NCBI GenBank assembly: GCA_041398905.1
Contig: JAWKTV010000002.1
Location: forward strand, 124,001-188,000
Reading direction: 5' to 3'
Length of the DNA stretch: 64,000 bases
Source: JAWKTV01 sp041398905
Lineage (GTDB): Bacteria > Planctomycetota > Planctomycetia > Planctomycetales > Planctomycetaceae
The translations under genes and the position numbers were made by a program. The number at the start of each line of letters is the position of its first letter. Position 1 is the stretch's first letter. Shown in pieces: positions 10,440-20,297 of the stretch. Below the pieces are notes generated by a model. It did no database searches. It saw nothing but the letters and a program-made list of their open reading frames with translations, and was not told the origin of the DNA.

Positions 10440-10582
10440 GAACTGATCCAGCCTAACCTCTGGACAGTGTGGTCCACGAGACCGTCCCGGTTCTGAATGC
10501 AGCCTGACCCACTCTGCGATTCAGTCCCAACCTATTCCACGAGCTCCTGGGACGGACTCTCCGCACTGTCTGGAGGTTTTTT
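10440..10582 (+). ncRNA. Predicted structured small RNA, about 140 nt, own terminator
   Basis: No protein is supported here. The outer stem pairs 10457-10472 with 10561-10576: 16 consecutive pairs, three of them G-U, extended by two A-U pairs. TTTTTT follows immediately at 10577-10582, so the closing stem doubles as an intrinsic terminator and sets the plus strand as transcribed. Inside, CCGTCCC (10482-10488) pairs perfectly with GGGACGG (10549-10555). Within that, CTGAATGCAG (10493-10502) pairs with CTGCGATTCAG (10514-10524) with one bulge and an 11-base loop. TCCACGAG occurs twice in unpaired parts (10473-10480, 10536-10543). The start is placed from the -24/-12 element. It does not match SRP RNA. 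A distant 6S-like fold is not excluded. Confidence 0.6.
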
Positions 10583-10851
10583 CGTGCGCGGATGGACACG
10601 GGATCGCAGCGGGGCCAGCTTTGGAGTGGCCGAGCCGAACCGGTGGTTTCGTGCGCCGAGTGAACCCGACCGGCTTTGAGCGTCTGGGAGCATCTTGCCT
10701 GATGAAGCGCAGCGCCGGCTCGGCGGCACCCCGGAATCAGTGACGCGTTGCTCGTGGACATGTCCCTCAAAGCAGTCTGGTGCCTGGGGGGAGTAGGCTG
10801 CCACGCGACGGCCCGGGTCGAGCCGCAGGCGAACGAGTCCCGATTGTGAAA
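10583..10851. other. Non-coding stretch after the structured RNA
   Basis: No convincing reading frame or promoter is visible. One copy of CTCGTGGA (10751-10758) is the exact complement of the repeated unpaired octamer in the structured RNA, which may be chance. Confidence 0.3.
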
Positions 10852-10883
10852 CTGGCCCGGCAGGTCGCGACCTGTCGGGCCAG
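10852..10883 (-). terminator. Long hairpin terminator of the porin gene
   Basis: A near-perfect 32-base palindrome: CTGGCCCGGCAGGTCG pairs with CGACCTGTCGGGCCAG, sixteen pairs with one wobble. On the minus strand it is followed by TTTCACAATC. It lies about 80 bases past the porin stop codon. Confidence 0.55.
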
Positions 10884-10964
10884 TCTCGCTCGCGCTCACA
10901 TTCACCGTGTGCCGCCCCCGAGTGGCATGGCGCGGCACGCCTGCCCCGTCAGGAAGGAAACCGG

Positions 10965-12361
10965 TTAGAAGGTGATAATGAAGTCGATCGCTGAGATCGT
11001 TTCATCTGAGTACGGCTGGGCGATCGCATCGGCGGCCCAGTTGTACCGGACTTCGGACGAATCAGGACGTTCGGATGCGGCTTGAGGTTGACACCCAGGG
11101 CGGTCGAGTAGAGCGAAGCCTCGTCGGTCTTCCACCACCCAGCCGACCACCAGCTCGCACGTTGTCGGTGACGTTGTAGAAGAGGTACTGGTTGACCCCG
11201 ATCGTGTCGTAGTGGTTGCTGGCGACACCGAGAATCGGGTTGACGAAGCCGGCCGGCGTATCCACCGAGACGAGGTCGCTCTGGAAGACGTACTCCCACT
11301 TCTCGTCGATCACGTAATCGAGCACGATGCTCTGCGTGTAACCCTTGCCGATCCAGCCGAGGTTGCCCGCGGTCAGGATGTAGGTCAGGGTGATGTCATC
11401 GGTCAGCCGCCAGGCTGGTACCGCCGAGGAAGCTGTTGCCCTGGTTCAACTGGTCGAAGCCAGTGTCCCAGCCGAGCGTCCAGCCGCCGTACACGGTGAC
11501 ATCATCGCTGGCCTTGTAGGTCGCGAGGACGCCGGTGTGGGTGAATGCTTCGCTGAAGTTGAACGTGTACGGGATGCTGTAGAAGAAGTTCCCGGTCGCC
11601 GGAACCACCTGGTACCCCAGCAGGGTGTAGAAGTGGCCAGCCTTCACGCTCAAGTCACCATAGGCGACTTCGGCGTACGCCTGGGGAATCGCTCCACCCG
11701 TACTGGCCATTGCGGTTTGACCAGTAGTTCGGGTTGTTGGCGTCGAAGTCCCACACGCCGTTGTTGTTACCGAAGGATTGCGTATTCGGGGCGTCGGTGC
11801 CGTACATGACGTCGACACGACCACCGATGTCCAGCCCTTCGCTGCCATCCGCGACCTTCTCGACGAACAGATTGATCTGCTGCGCCTGGAAGTCCCCTGG
11901 CTTCGTGTTGAACACGCCATCGTTCTGGTCGTGGTAGCCGAACTGCATCCAGCCGCCGACGTCGACGAGCGATTCGTCGCCGAACAACGTCGTGCCCAGG
12001 TCGAACTCTTCGGCTTCGCTGTCCATCCAGTCGAACAGGCTGCCTCCCGACGCCTGACAGTTCGGACAGTTGCATTGCCGACGGGAGTTCTGCTTGCGGG
12101 CCTGTCGGCGATGGCCGGTCTGGGTGATCTGCTGCGGCGCCGTGGGCTGGCCGTTGAACAGATGGTCGGCGCTGATGACGCCAACGTCCGACGAGGTCGA
12201 CTCGGCGGAGACTTGCCGGATGGCCGACTGCACGGCGGCAGGCGGTGTAGAGATTTTGGCCGAGGCCGCAGGACTGGGCAGTGACTGCCAGTCGCCGACG
12301 AAACCCAGGCCAGCCCAAACGCCGCAGTGAGCGCCGGGGCCGATCGGAAGAGTCGTAACAT
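10965..12361 (-). CDS. OmpL-like beta-barrel porin (BBP2 type)
   Basis: An outer-membrane channel of about 460 residues. It starts with a signal peptide (MLRLFRSAPALTAAFGLAWV) preceded by AGGAG at good spacing. The mature part has the planctomycete BBP2 hallmarks: GGWMQFGYHDQNDGVFN, IGGRVDVMYGTDAPNTQSFG, AYAEVAYGDLSVKAGHFYT and LATYKASDDVTVYGGWTLGW. A Cys-rich NCPNC sits near the start of the mature chain. The protein ends in Phe, as barrel proteins often do. Three or four frame changes (roughly 12250, 11680, 11400 and 11100) break the sequence although the pieces remain conserved, so I treat them as errors. A strong hairpin follows the stop. Confidence 0.78.
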
Positions 12362-12764
12362 GGGTCCACTCCTGGGCGGCTGCTCGAAGCGCAGAGCATC
12401 CTGGTAGATGAGGGTCAAACGTTCGAGGGACTCTGCCCTTGCAGCCGGTGCTTTGAGCCGCTGCATTGCGGTCCGGACGCTGCGGGTTGCGCCGTCCAAG
12501 ACAGACTCCACTGCTCGTTCTTATCGACGCCCGTCGGCCTCAACTGCAGATTGCGGCCGGGAGTCAACCGCTTTTTGGGGTCGCCAGAAGCCGTTCGGCA
12601 ATTCCTGCCGCAGGCCGTCGGCGACCTTTACGATCACGCAGGTTATGACGCGGGAAGGCCCTCACGGACGGGCGAAGGGCGTCGCACGACAACGGTCGGT
12701 CGGCAGCCCGCAAGGCTTACCTAACCGGTTATCACTGCAGACTTGGCGTCACGTCGCGGGCCGT
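12362..12764. other. Gap between cyanophycinase-like gene and porin
   Basis: This 403-base stretch must hold the porin promoter on the minus strand. An open frame continues upstream of the porin start to 12511, but the signal peptide and AGGAG at 12361 argue against using it. I could not identify a clear promoter or hairpin. Confidence 0.3.
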
Positions 12765-14369
12765 TCAGCGCGACGGCTGAAAGCGGTAGCTCGCACCGCT
12801 CGGCACGACGACCCGCTCGCTGTCCGCGGTTGTGGACAAGTCCAGCGCACCCGGCATGATGGTGACGCTCCCCTGCCCGATCACCCGCGCTTCGTTGCCG
12901 CTGACGAGCAGCGCTGTCGTTTCATCGATGCCGATGCAGGTCAGGCCCGGCCAGGTGCGATGCACATCGGCAAGGTCGGGTCCGCGACCCCGCTGGGTAA
13001 AGTGCTGATCGATCGCCGCTCCAGGCAGGAAGCCGAACCCCGCTTCGTAGCCTTCCGCCATCATCACGCTGTTGCCCAACGGATGCCCGCGGACGAGGTA
13101 CTGGCCTTGAATGGTCGCGCCCGCTGAACTGCCGCCGATGATGCCGCCCCGCGCGAGCACGGCATGGCACTCGGCGACGACAGGCGTTCCCGCGTACGCA
13201 TCGACACAGCGCCACTGTCGGCCGCCGCCAAACCAGATGCCGGTCGCCTCGCGCAGCGGTGCCAGAAACTCGTCGGTTGCCGCGGTGTTCCGATCGGTCG
13301 TATGCAGCACCGTGACTTGCCCGGCCCCGGCCCGCAGAAATCTCGCAACATCCCCCCGCCCTTCGAGCTGCGGCCGCTCGTCCGAGGTTGGGATTACCAG
13401 AATTCGCGCCTTTGCGCCGCCGGCCCTGGCGACGAAGTGCTCGACCATTTCGTCGGTGAAGCCGCCTCCGCCAACGATCATCAGCTCTCCGTTCGGAACC
13501 TCCACCGGGCGCGGCTGCGTGGCGGGCAACTCGTCCCAGGTGCGGACGATCGCCGCTCGCTGAAACGCCACGAGATCGATCGGCTGACCGCGACGCAGCA
13601 CCTGCTGCCGCATCGGCCGCCTCGGAGAGGAGGCCAGCCAGAGGCTCGACAGAGCCGGCGAGTCATCGATCGCGACCGCCTGCCGACCGCTCACGAGCAC
13701 GATCGCGCGAGATGACAGCACCAGTCGCGGAAGTCCACCCATCGCGTCCCCGTTCTCGACCTGAGTCGTCGCGAACGAATCACGAGCGGCCACGACCAGC
13801 CCGGGTATCAGTCCCCAACCCGCGGCCTTGGCGTTCACGGCCTGACGCCGGCCAAGCTCCGCTGATTCGCCCGCCAGCGTCAGACTGCCGCCCACCACTA
13901 CGACGCTCGCCCCATCGGCCAGCAGCGTCCGGAGCCACGTCGCCACGTCACTCTCCCCACCCAGACCATCGACGCCACCAATACTGCCATCGACCACGCA
14001 CCAGACGTCGCGGACCGACTCGGGCAAGGTCAAAGAGCCGAGCTGCTGGGAGGTTGCTGTCGCTGCGATGCGGGTGGCATTTGACAAGGCGTCTTCCCCG
14101 GCCCCACCCGGTCCGTCAGAGGTATCGGAACGCAGTGCGTCAGCGTTCGCCGACAGATACAGGACCAACTCCGGCTCCTGGCGACTTTGGCGTTGCAGGA
14201 ACGCCAGTGCCGCGGGCAGGTCCTGCTGATCGCCCACCAGCAACAGCCGACCCGACAAGCCCGCCGGGTTGATCGCGTTCAGGCGGTCGTCAGCGGCTGC
14301 CTCCCGGCCTAAGCCTGCGGCGGCAACGACCACTATTCCGATCCACATCAGCCTGCGACCAACCTGCAT
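12765..14369 (-). CDS. Cyanophycinase-like S51 peptidase, exported, with a second degenerate domain
   Basis: A 534-residue protein with an N-terminal signal segment (MWIGIVVVAAAGLGREAAA). The C-terminal half (from about residue 290) is a peptidase S51/cyanophycinase domain: GELMIVGGGGFTDEMVEHF, ILVIPTSDERP, nucleophile region IIGGSSAGATIQG and GIDETTALLV. That family cleaves cyanophycin or Asp-terminated peptides with a catalytic serine. The N-terminal half (about residues 40-220) follows the same order of elements (GRLLLVGDQQ, ASVVVVGGSLTLAGE, AAGWGLIPGLVVAAR) but lacks the SAG nucleophile motif, so it may be an inactive duplicate. Family length is normally about 280-350. No cyanophycin synthetase is in the window. 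Confidence 0.75.
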   Translation of the reverse strand: MQVGRRLMWIGIVVVAAAGLGREAAADDRLNAINPAGLSGRLLLVGDQQDLPAALAFLQRQSRQEPELVLYLSANADALRSDTSDGPGGAGEDALSNATRIAATATSQQLGSLTLPESVRDVWCVVDGSIGGVDGLGGESDVATWLRTLLADGASVVVVGGSLTLAGESAELGRRQAVNAKAAGWGLIPGLVVAARDSFATTQVENGDAMGGLPRLVLSSRAIVLVSGRQAVAIDDSPALSSLWLASSPRRPMRQQVLRRGQPIDLVAFQRAAIVRTWDELPATQPRPVEVPNGELMIVGGGGFTDEMVEHFVARAGGAKARILVIPTSDERPQLEGRGDVARFLRAGAGQVTVLHTTDRNTAATDEFLAPLREATGIWFGGGRQWRCVDAYAGTPVVAECHAVLARGGIIGGSSAGATIQGQYLVRGHPLGNSVMMAEGYEAGFGFLPGAAIDQHFTQRGRGPDLADVHRTWPGLTCIGIDETTALLVSGNEARVIGQGSVTIMPGALDLSTTADSERVVVPSGASYRFQPSR

Positions 14370-14523
14370 CCTGGATCCCCTTGCAATTGGAAATTCGCAT
14401 CGTGTGCCACCGCTCTGTGCTATAGCAGCCCGGTTGCGCAGCCGTCAAACGGTTGTTCACCGAGCCGGGCCGGCGACGGTCGCGGCGGCGGTGCTGCTGC
14501 CGGACGCGGAGATCCTCGCACCC

Positions 14524-15113
14524 CTACACGCTCGCCGTTGGTTGACGTTTGACGATCACATAGGCGGCGGGGATCAGAAACAAGGTGAGGAAGGTCGACA
14601 CGACCATGCCGCCGACGAGGGCCCGCGCGAGCGGGATCATCGCCTCGCCACCCGGCGCGAGCTGAAAGCAAAGCGGCAACATCGCCGCGACGAGTGTCAG
14701 CGACGTCATGAGGATTGGCCTGAGCCGAATCTGAGCGGCGGCGATGGCGGCGTCTCGTGGAGACCGTCCTTGCGACACCAGGTGATTCGCGAACTCGACC
14801 AGCAGGATGGAGTTATTCACCACCACGCCGATCATCATCAGCGTTCCCATCAGCGATTGGATGTTCATCGTGGTCCGAGTGAGGAACAGCACCACGAGCA
14901 TTCCAGCGACGCCCAGCGGCACGGCCAGCATGATGAGCAGCGGATCGATGAACGACTTGAACTGCGCCATCAGGACGAGGTAGACGAGAATCGTCGCGAC
15001 CAGCAGGCCCGCCCCGAGCAGGCGACCGCCTTCACGCATCGTGGTGATTGGCCCGCGCAGGGTGTACTTCACCCCCTTTTCCGGCGGATGCTCCGCCAAC
15101 CGGCGTTCGACAT
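14524..15113 (-). pseudogene. 3' fragment of an RND efflux pump permease
   Basis: Only the last 195 or so residues of an RND (AcrB/HAE1-type) inner-membrane pump are present. They include LLVATILVYLVLMAQFKS, then AVPLGVAGMLVVLFLTRTTM, the GVVVNNSILLVEFAN segment and a C-terminal run of membrane helices ending at TAG 14524. The 5' part, about 800 codons, is missing. Homology stops near 15113, where a truncated TolC-type gene begins on the other strand. No membrane-fusion protein is nearby. This is a deletion/inversion scar or an assembly misjoin. Confidence 0.75.
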
Positions 15114-15117
15114 CAGC

Positions 15118-15339
15118 GGCGACCGAGCCGCCATCGCGGCGGCGGAAGCGTCGTACTCCCGAAACGTCGAACGCATTCGTCAGGGGCAAGGTCTGCCGAT
15201 CGAAGTGCTGCAGTCGATTCAGGCCCTGGCGACGGCGCGTCGCGAGTACCTGACGGCGGTGATGGACTTCAATGAATCGCAGTTTCGTCTGCAGCGCGCG
15301 CTCGGCTGGCCAGTGCAGGCGAACGCCGCGGTGATGTAG
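15118..15339 (+). pseudogene. 3' fragment of a TolC-type outer-membrane efflux protein
   Basis: About 74 codons resemble the end of an outer-membrane efflux protein: AAAEASYSRNVERIRQGQGL, then PIEVLQSIQALATARREYL and a final helix with FNESQFRLQRALGWPV, ending in TAG at 15339. The first 350 or so codons are absent. It meets the truncated RND gene head to head at about 15115. RND and TolC genes normally sit in one operon, so their 3' ends facing outward is abnormal. Confidence 0.7.
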
Positions 15340-15360
15340 CCGCCGGCCGTCGGTGCTTCG

Positions 15361-15410
15361 CCGCAAGTTGAGCGGCCGGTGACCCGGCCTTGCCAAGGCC
15401 GGGCTTGCGG
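15361..15410. terminator. Double hairpin between convergent TolC fragment and carbamoyltransferase
   Basis: CCCGGCCTTG and CAAGGCCGGG (15383-15403) form a ten-pair stem around one base. An outer pair CCGCAAG (15361-15367) and CTTGCGG (15404-15410) encloses it. It lies between two 3' ends and can serve either strand. No long T run follows. Confidence 0.45.
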
Positions 15411-15416
15411 AACCTG

Positions 15417-17598
15417 TCACGCCCCGACGGCGCCGCTGTATTCGCTCATGAAGCGGCGGATCGTTTCGCCTTCGTCCTTGTGCGAAGTGCGGATGTTGTG
15501 CCAGGCCATCCAGCAGGTGCCGTCAGCGGCGATCATCAACAGCCCGTGCATGCCCGCACTGCGGCGGATCGTTTCCAGCGCCTGCTCAGGAGTCTGGGCG
15601 ATGGGGGCACCGACGTTGAGTGAGGTGTTGACGGAGACTTCCGCGCCGATGCGACGGCCGAGGGCTTCGAGGTAGGCGTGGCAGAAAGGATCGACGTCGG
15701 GCCTGACGATCTGCACGCGGCTGGTGCCGTCGTGGTGGATGACCGCCGGGATCACCTCATAGGCCCGAGGCTTCGCCGGGGCGGTGAGGATCATGTAGTT
15801 GTAGGAGTTGTAGTTGTCGTCGGATCCTCCGGGCGATAGCTCGAAGAATTCGAGCGCGCTCTTGAGCGTCGACATCGGCGCGAGAGGGCGGATGACTTCG
15901 CGGAACTTGACGAGGCTGTTGAGTACCTTGAGGGTGTCAGGATTGGCGGGATTGGCGAGAAAGGACCGGTGTCCGAGCGCGCGGGGGCCGGTCTCGGCGG
16001 CTCCCTGGAAGATGCCGATGACGCCGTTGCGGCTGATGATTTCGCCGAGCATGTCGGCCACATGCAGCCGTCCCTCGACCTCGTTGACGTTCGGGAGCTG
16101 CTCAAAGCCGATGTCGGGCGCGGCGTCGAGGGCGGACTGGATCTCGTCGCGGGTGGGCGGGAGTCCGCAGAGGAACGGGTTGGTGAGCTTGCTGCCGGGC
16201 TTGCCCACGGGCACGCCGGCCTTCATCGCGAAGTTGATGGCCGCGCCGCTGGCGACCCCTTCGTCGTTGGGGACGGGCGGAATCCAGAGGTGCAACCGGG
16301 TGTTCTTGAGACCGGTGTACCGCTCGAACCACTTCTCGTCGAAGTGTTCCATCAGTCGCATGTTGGCGACGCAGTTGAGGGCGGTGCCGCCAGAGAGGAC
16401 GAGCCGGGGGCTCTTCGTCTTGCGAATCAGATGACCGACGATATGGAAGAGGCCGTCTTCAAACACAAGCTGCACGGCGGCCGCCTTGTCGACGCGGTCG
16501 CGGGTGATCGGCGCGTGTTCGATGTCCTCGACTTTGAGGATGGCGTCGGGGTGCCACATCTTGTCGAGCGGGATCGGCGGGCCGAGGACCTCGCTGAGCC
16601 GCCGGGTGTACGGGTTCTTGTGTCCACCCGCCGCCCAGTTCGCGAGCGACCGGTTGAGGTAGACCAGCCCGTCGGCGTCGTAGTGGAACACGGATCGCAG
16701 AGCAGCATAGTAGGGGTTGGTGAGGCGGTCCATGTTGCCCCAGGCCGAAGCCCCCATGAAGCGGCCCTCGCAGCTCAGCACCGGCCAGCCGCCCTGCGTC
16801 GAGCTGAGCATGGCGTACATCTGGCCCAGCGAGTCGTAGAAGCCGGAGTTCTGAAAGATCGGTTCGAGTTTGCCGCCCGTGGCGAGGTGCGCCCGACAGC
16901 GACCCGTCGTCGCCTGCGCCGTCGCTGACCAGGACCACCGTCGGTTCATCGTCCCCCGCGAAGGGAGACAGCCCATAGGCACCATAGGCGTGGTTATCGT
17001 GGTGCGGCAACTGGATACACGGAATCCGCCCCGGCAAACCCAGCGTTCGCTGGACAGTACGGGGGGTCATCACGCCGGTCACAACGGTGCCGAGATGGAA
17101 CGTCGGCGATGCCTCGGGCGAAAGTAGTGCGAAACTCTGCGGGAGTTCCGCAAAGAAGCAGGCGGTCGCCGCGCCGGACCAGCGGGCATAGTCCCAACTG
17201 AGCAGGATGGCATGGATATCATCGAACGAAAGACCCAGCTCACTCAACTGCCGCCGCAGCACCTTGAGCGACTCGACCGGGAAGTCCATGCAGTGTTTTT
17301 TCGCGGCGAACCGCTCTTCCTCGTGGTTGCCCAGGAGTTCGATGCCGTGCTGCTGCGAAGCGCGCACCAGCGAAACGCCCGTGTTGTGACCGGCGGGTGT
17401 CATCCCGATGAGGTAGCAGGTTTCGCCAGCCGCGATCTTCCGCCGCAGCGACTCCAACTGCTCCCGCGCGTACTGACTTTTCCCCGAGTAGGTGCGGGCC
17501 AAGGTGCTCAGGCCCGACACGGCGGCGTGCATCAGTCCCTGCATGAAGCTGGCGGTCCAACCATGCTTCGGGCCGATTCTGGCGGTGTTCTTCCCCAT
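15417..17598 (-). CDS. Carbamoyltransferase (NodU/CmcH/TobZ type)
   Basis: This family transfers a carbamoyl group from carbamoyl phosphate, via carbamoyl-adenylate, to a hydroxyl of a sugar or natural product. The N-terminal TsaD-like half begins GETCYLIGMTPAGHNTGVSL and has the metal-binding LPHHDNHAYGAYGLSPF and VSDGAGDDGS. The C-terminal part has LVLSGGTALNCVANMRL, then FQGAAETGPRALGHRSFLAN and SVNTSLNVGAPIAQTPEQAL. Full length is about 725 residues. One frame change near 16900 divides it. GTG at 17604 is an alternative start. No biosynthetic gene cluster surrounds it, so the substrate is unknown. Confidence 0.85.
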
Positions 17599-17918
17599 GT
17601 TCACTCATTTCCGGCCAAGCCTGACAAACTTCACAACAGTCGACGAATTGCCGCCCGCCGATCGTCCAGTTCGACCGCGCGGCACAGGCATCCCGTTCCC
17701 AAGTGCCAATCGGCACAGACGGCATTCTCGTGTCAGTCAATCTGACCTACCCAGCACGCACACGTCGAATTCGTCCCGACAGCTCCCGCGACCTCGACAC
17801 AGGCCTCTCAATCACCCCAGATTACCAGCCTCGACGAGTTTGTCACCCGCGCCATCTGCGGTCATACCTGGTGCAACGATCCTGAGGTCCACAACGTCCC
17901 TTGCCCCGGCACGAAGCC
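17599..17918. other. Divergent intergenic region
   Basis: About 320 bases lie between the carbamoyltransferase start (minus) and the DUF2071 start (plus), so two promoters are expected. A small dyad GTGCC-AATC-GGCAC occurs at about 17704-17717. I see no clear -35/-10 pair. Confidence 0.3.
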
Positions 17919-18662
17919 ATGAACATCGATCGGCAACTCGAGTTGCGGCAACGCCCGCAGCAGCGATGCGTGATGCGGCAATCCTGGAACGACTTGCTGT
18001 TTCTTCACTGGCGGCTCGACCCTGACCTCGTGCAGGCTGCCCTGCCGGCCGGCTTGCAGGTCGACACCTTTGACAACGCCGCCTGGATTGGGGTGGTGCC
18101 GTTCTTCATGCGTCATATCCGACTCAGCGGCCTGCCAAGTCTGCCCGGTGCGACGAACTTCCTGGAGCTGAACCTCAGAACCTACGTGGTCGACGAGCGG
18201 GGCACTCCGGGGGTCTGGTTCTTTTCGCTCGACGCCAACTCGGCCCTGTCGGTGTGGGGGGCGCGGCTGTGGTTCGGACTTCCCTATTGGCGAGCGAAGA
18301 TGACCGCCGCACGGGATGCCCAGTCCGGTGCAATCGATTTCCGCTGCCACCGGATTGGCACGCCCGAATCGACTGCGTCGCGGTTCGTGTACGCTGGTGA
18401 GGGGCCGCTGACGACCGCTCAGCCGGGCTCGCTCGAGTTCTTTCTGGTCGAGCGATACCTGCTGTTCAGCCGGTCGCGACTTGGGGTCCTGCGGTCTGGA
18501 CGGGTCCACCATCCTCCCTACGAGTTCGCGTCGGCCCGCGTCACGCTGTCCGACGGGCACCTGCTCGGCCTGAACGGCTTTGAGGCCCCCATCACTCCCC
18601 CGGACCATGCCGCCTTCTCCCCCGGCGTCGCGGTCGAGATCTTCGGACTCCGCAGGAACTGA
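17919..18662 (+). CDS. DUF2071 (YqjF-like) protein
   Basis: A 247-residue soluble protein of the YqjF/DUF2071 family, biochemical role unknown. Typical features are SWNDLLFLHWRLDPDLVQAA and LPAGLQVDTFDNAAWIGVVP near the start, a central RTYVVDERGTPGVWFFSLDA, and a late FFLVERYLLFSRS. The ATG at 17919 gives the usual family start. A TTG 18 bases upstream is possible. It is monocistronic, about 200 bases before purA on the same strand. Confidence 0.8.
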   Translation: MNIDRQLELRQRPQQRCVMRQSWNDLLFLHWRLDPDLVQAALPAGLQVDTFDNAAWIGVVPFFMRHIRLSGLPSLPGATNFLELNLRTYVVDERGTPGVWFFSLDANSALSVWGARLWFGLPYWRAKMTAARDAQSGAIDFRCHRIGTPESTASRFVYAGEGPLTTAQPGSLEFFLVERYLLFSRSRLGVLRSGRVHHPPYEFASARVTLSDGHLLGLNGFEAPITPPDHAAFSPGVAVEIFGLRRN

Positions 18663-18874
18663 CTCCTCCCCTACCGGCACGCAGCGCCAGCAAGTGCTCA
18701 CGCTGCGTGCAGGTATGGGCGAGTTTTCGACCGGAACCGGGCCGCCGTCACAGGGAACTGCGGGGTTGACTACACACCGCCCACTCTCCGCCACTACACT
18801 CGTCCCTTGCGCCACCAAGCGGCGCTCGTCATCTCCGCTTCGCGGTCATCGGGTTACGCAACGAGTCAGTCGTC

Positions 18875-20154
18875 ATGGGGAATACAGCGGTTGTCGGCCT
18901 GCAGTGGGGGGATGAGGCCAAGGGGAAGATGGTCGACCTCCTCACCGACCAGCACGAAGTGGTCGTCAAATACCTTGGCGGCAACAACGCCGGGCACACG
19001 GTGGTGTTCGGGGGACGAAGTACAAACTCTCGCTGCTGCCGGCTGGCATCTTGCGGCCGGGTGTGACCTCCGTTATCTCGAATGGGGTCGTGCTGAACCC
19101 TAAGGCGTTTCTGGACGAGCTCTCGACGGTGCGGGGACAGGGGATCGACCGGGGGACCGGTTGCGGATTAGCGATCGCGCACGTGATCTTCCCCTGGCAC
19201 ATGGCAGAGGAGGCCGCTCTGGAGCGGTCGCGCGGGGCCAAGGCCATCGGCACGACGATGCGGGGGATCGGGACTTGCTACCGCGAGAAGGCGGGGCGCT
19301 CGATGGCGATTCGGATGGGCGACCTGCTGCGGCCCGACTACTTCACCGAGCGGGTCAACGAGGTCACCGCCTTCAAGAACCAACTGCTGTCCGCGATGGA
19401 TCCGGAGTTCACTCCGATCGACCCGCGGCGGATTCGTGACGACTACCTTCGCTACGCCGAACAGATCGGCCCGTGCATCATCGACACCACTGCCCTGCTC
19501 CACCGAATGCTGCGGGAAGGGAAAGGGATGCTCTTTGAAGGCTCACAGGGGAGCCTGCTCGACATCGACCACGGGAGCTTCCCGTATGTGACGTCGTCGA
19601 ACAGTTCGGGCTGCGGGATTCACGCAGGGTCGGGCGTGCCGACAAAGTACATCGATCGGATGATCGGCGTGGTGAAGGCGTACACAACCCGCGTTGGCGG
19701 CGGACCCTGCCCGACGGAACTCGACAACGAGATCGGCCAGCACATCCGGGACGAAGGGAATGAATACGGGACGGTCACAGGCCGACCCCGCCGGTGCGGC
19801 TGGCTGGACGCGGTGGCGACCGGCTACAGCGCCCGAATCTCCGGCGTGGACTGCGTCGCGGTCATGCTCCTCGATGTCCTGAGCAAGCTCGACAGGTTGC
19901 AGATCTGCGAAGCCTACGAGATCAACGGCGAACGGACGACGGACTTCCCCGCCCACGAGCTCGACCTCGCCGCTGCGAAACCGGTGTATCGCGAACTCCC
20001 CGGCTGGCAAACCGACATCACCGGAATCCGCAAGCTGACCGACCTCCCGAAAGAGGCTCGACAATACCTTGATGCGATTACCGAACTGGTCGGGTCACCG
20101 GTACATTACGTTTCGGTTGGTCCCGACCGCGAGCAGACGATCATCTGCGATTAG
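18875..20154 (+). CDS. purA: Adenylosuccinate synthetase
   Basis: PurA joins IMP and aspartate using GTP, the first committed step to AMP. The N terminus carries the nucleotide loop GLQWGDEAKGKMVD and the NNAGHTVV motif. Later come GCGIHAGSGVPT and TGRPRRCGWLDAVATGYS. The frame breaks at about 19013, where five Gs are present and six (GTGTTCGGGGGGACG) would restore the conserved GGTKYKLSLLPAGIL. This is a clear homopolymer error, so I read 18875-20154 as one gene of about 427 residues, the normal length. Confidence 0.93.
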
Positions 20155-20297
20155 ACTGACGCGAGCCGCGAAGCTGACAGACCGCGCGGCACCAGCGTCC
20201 GGACTTTAGCAGGCCACCTGATCACCACCGATCCTGCTGCCAACCCGCAGCTCCGGGGCGACGCACCCGGGCGCACCGGCATTCCTTCGAGTCACGC

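Noticed and set aside
10440..10582. Structured RNA as 6S RNA or SRP RNA
   Set aside because: The SRP RNA apical signature (GGAAG with GCAGCC) is absent, and the multi-branched interior with a 16-pair closing stem differs from the single central bubble of 6S. A very divergent 6S is not fully excluded.
12362..12511. Upstream extension of the porin reading frame
   Set aside because: A good AGGAG and a signal peptide begin at 12361; the extension would bury the signal peptide.
14269..15117. Plus-strand open frame leading into the TolC fragment
   Set aside because: The first 280 codons are antisense to the cyanophycinase start and the RND fragment. Only the last 74 codons resemble TolC.
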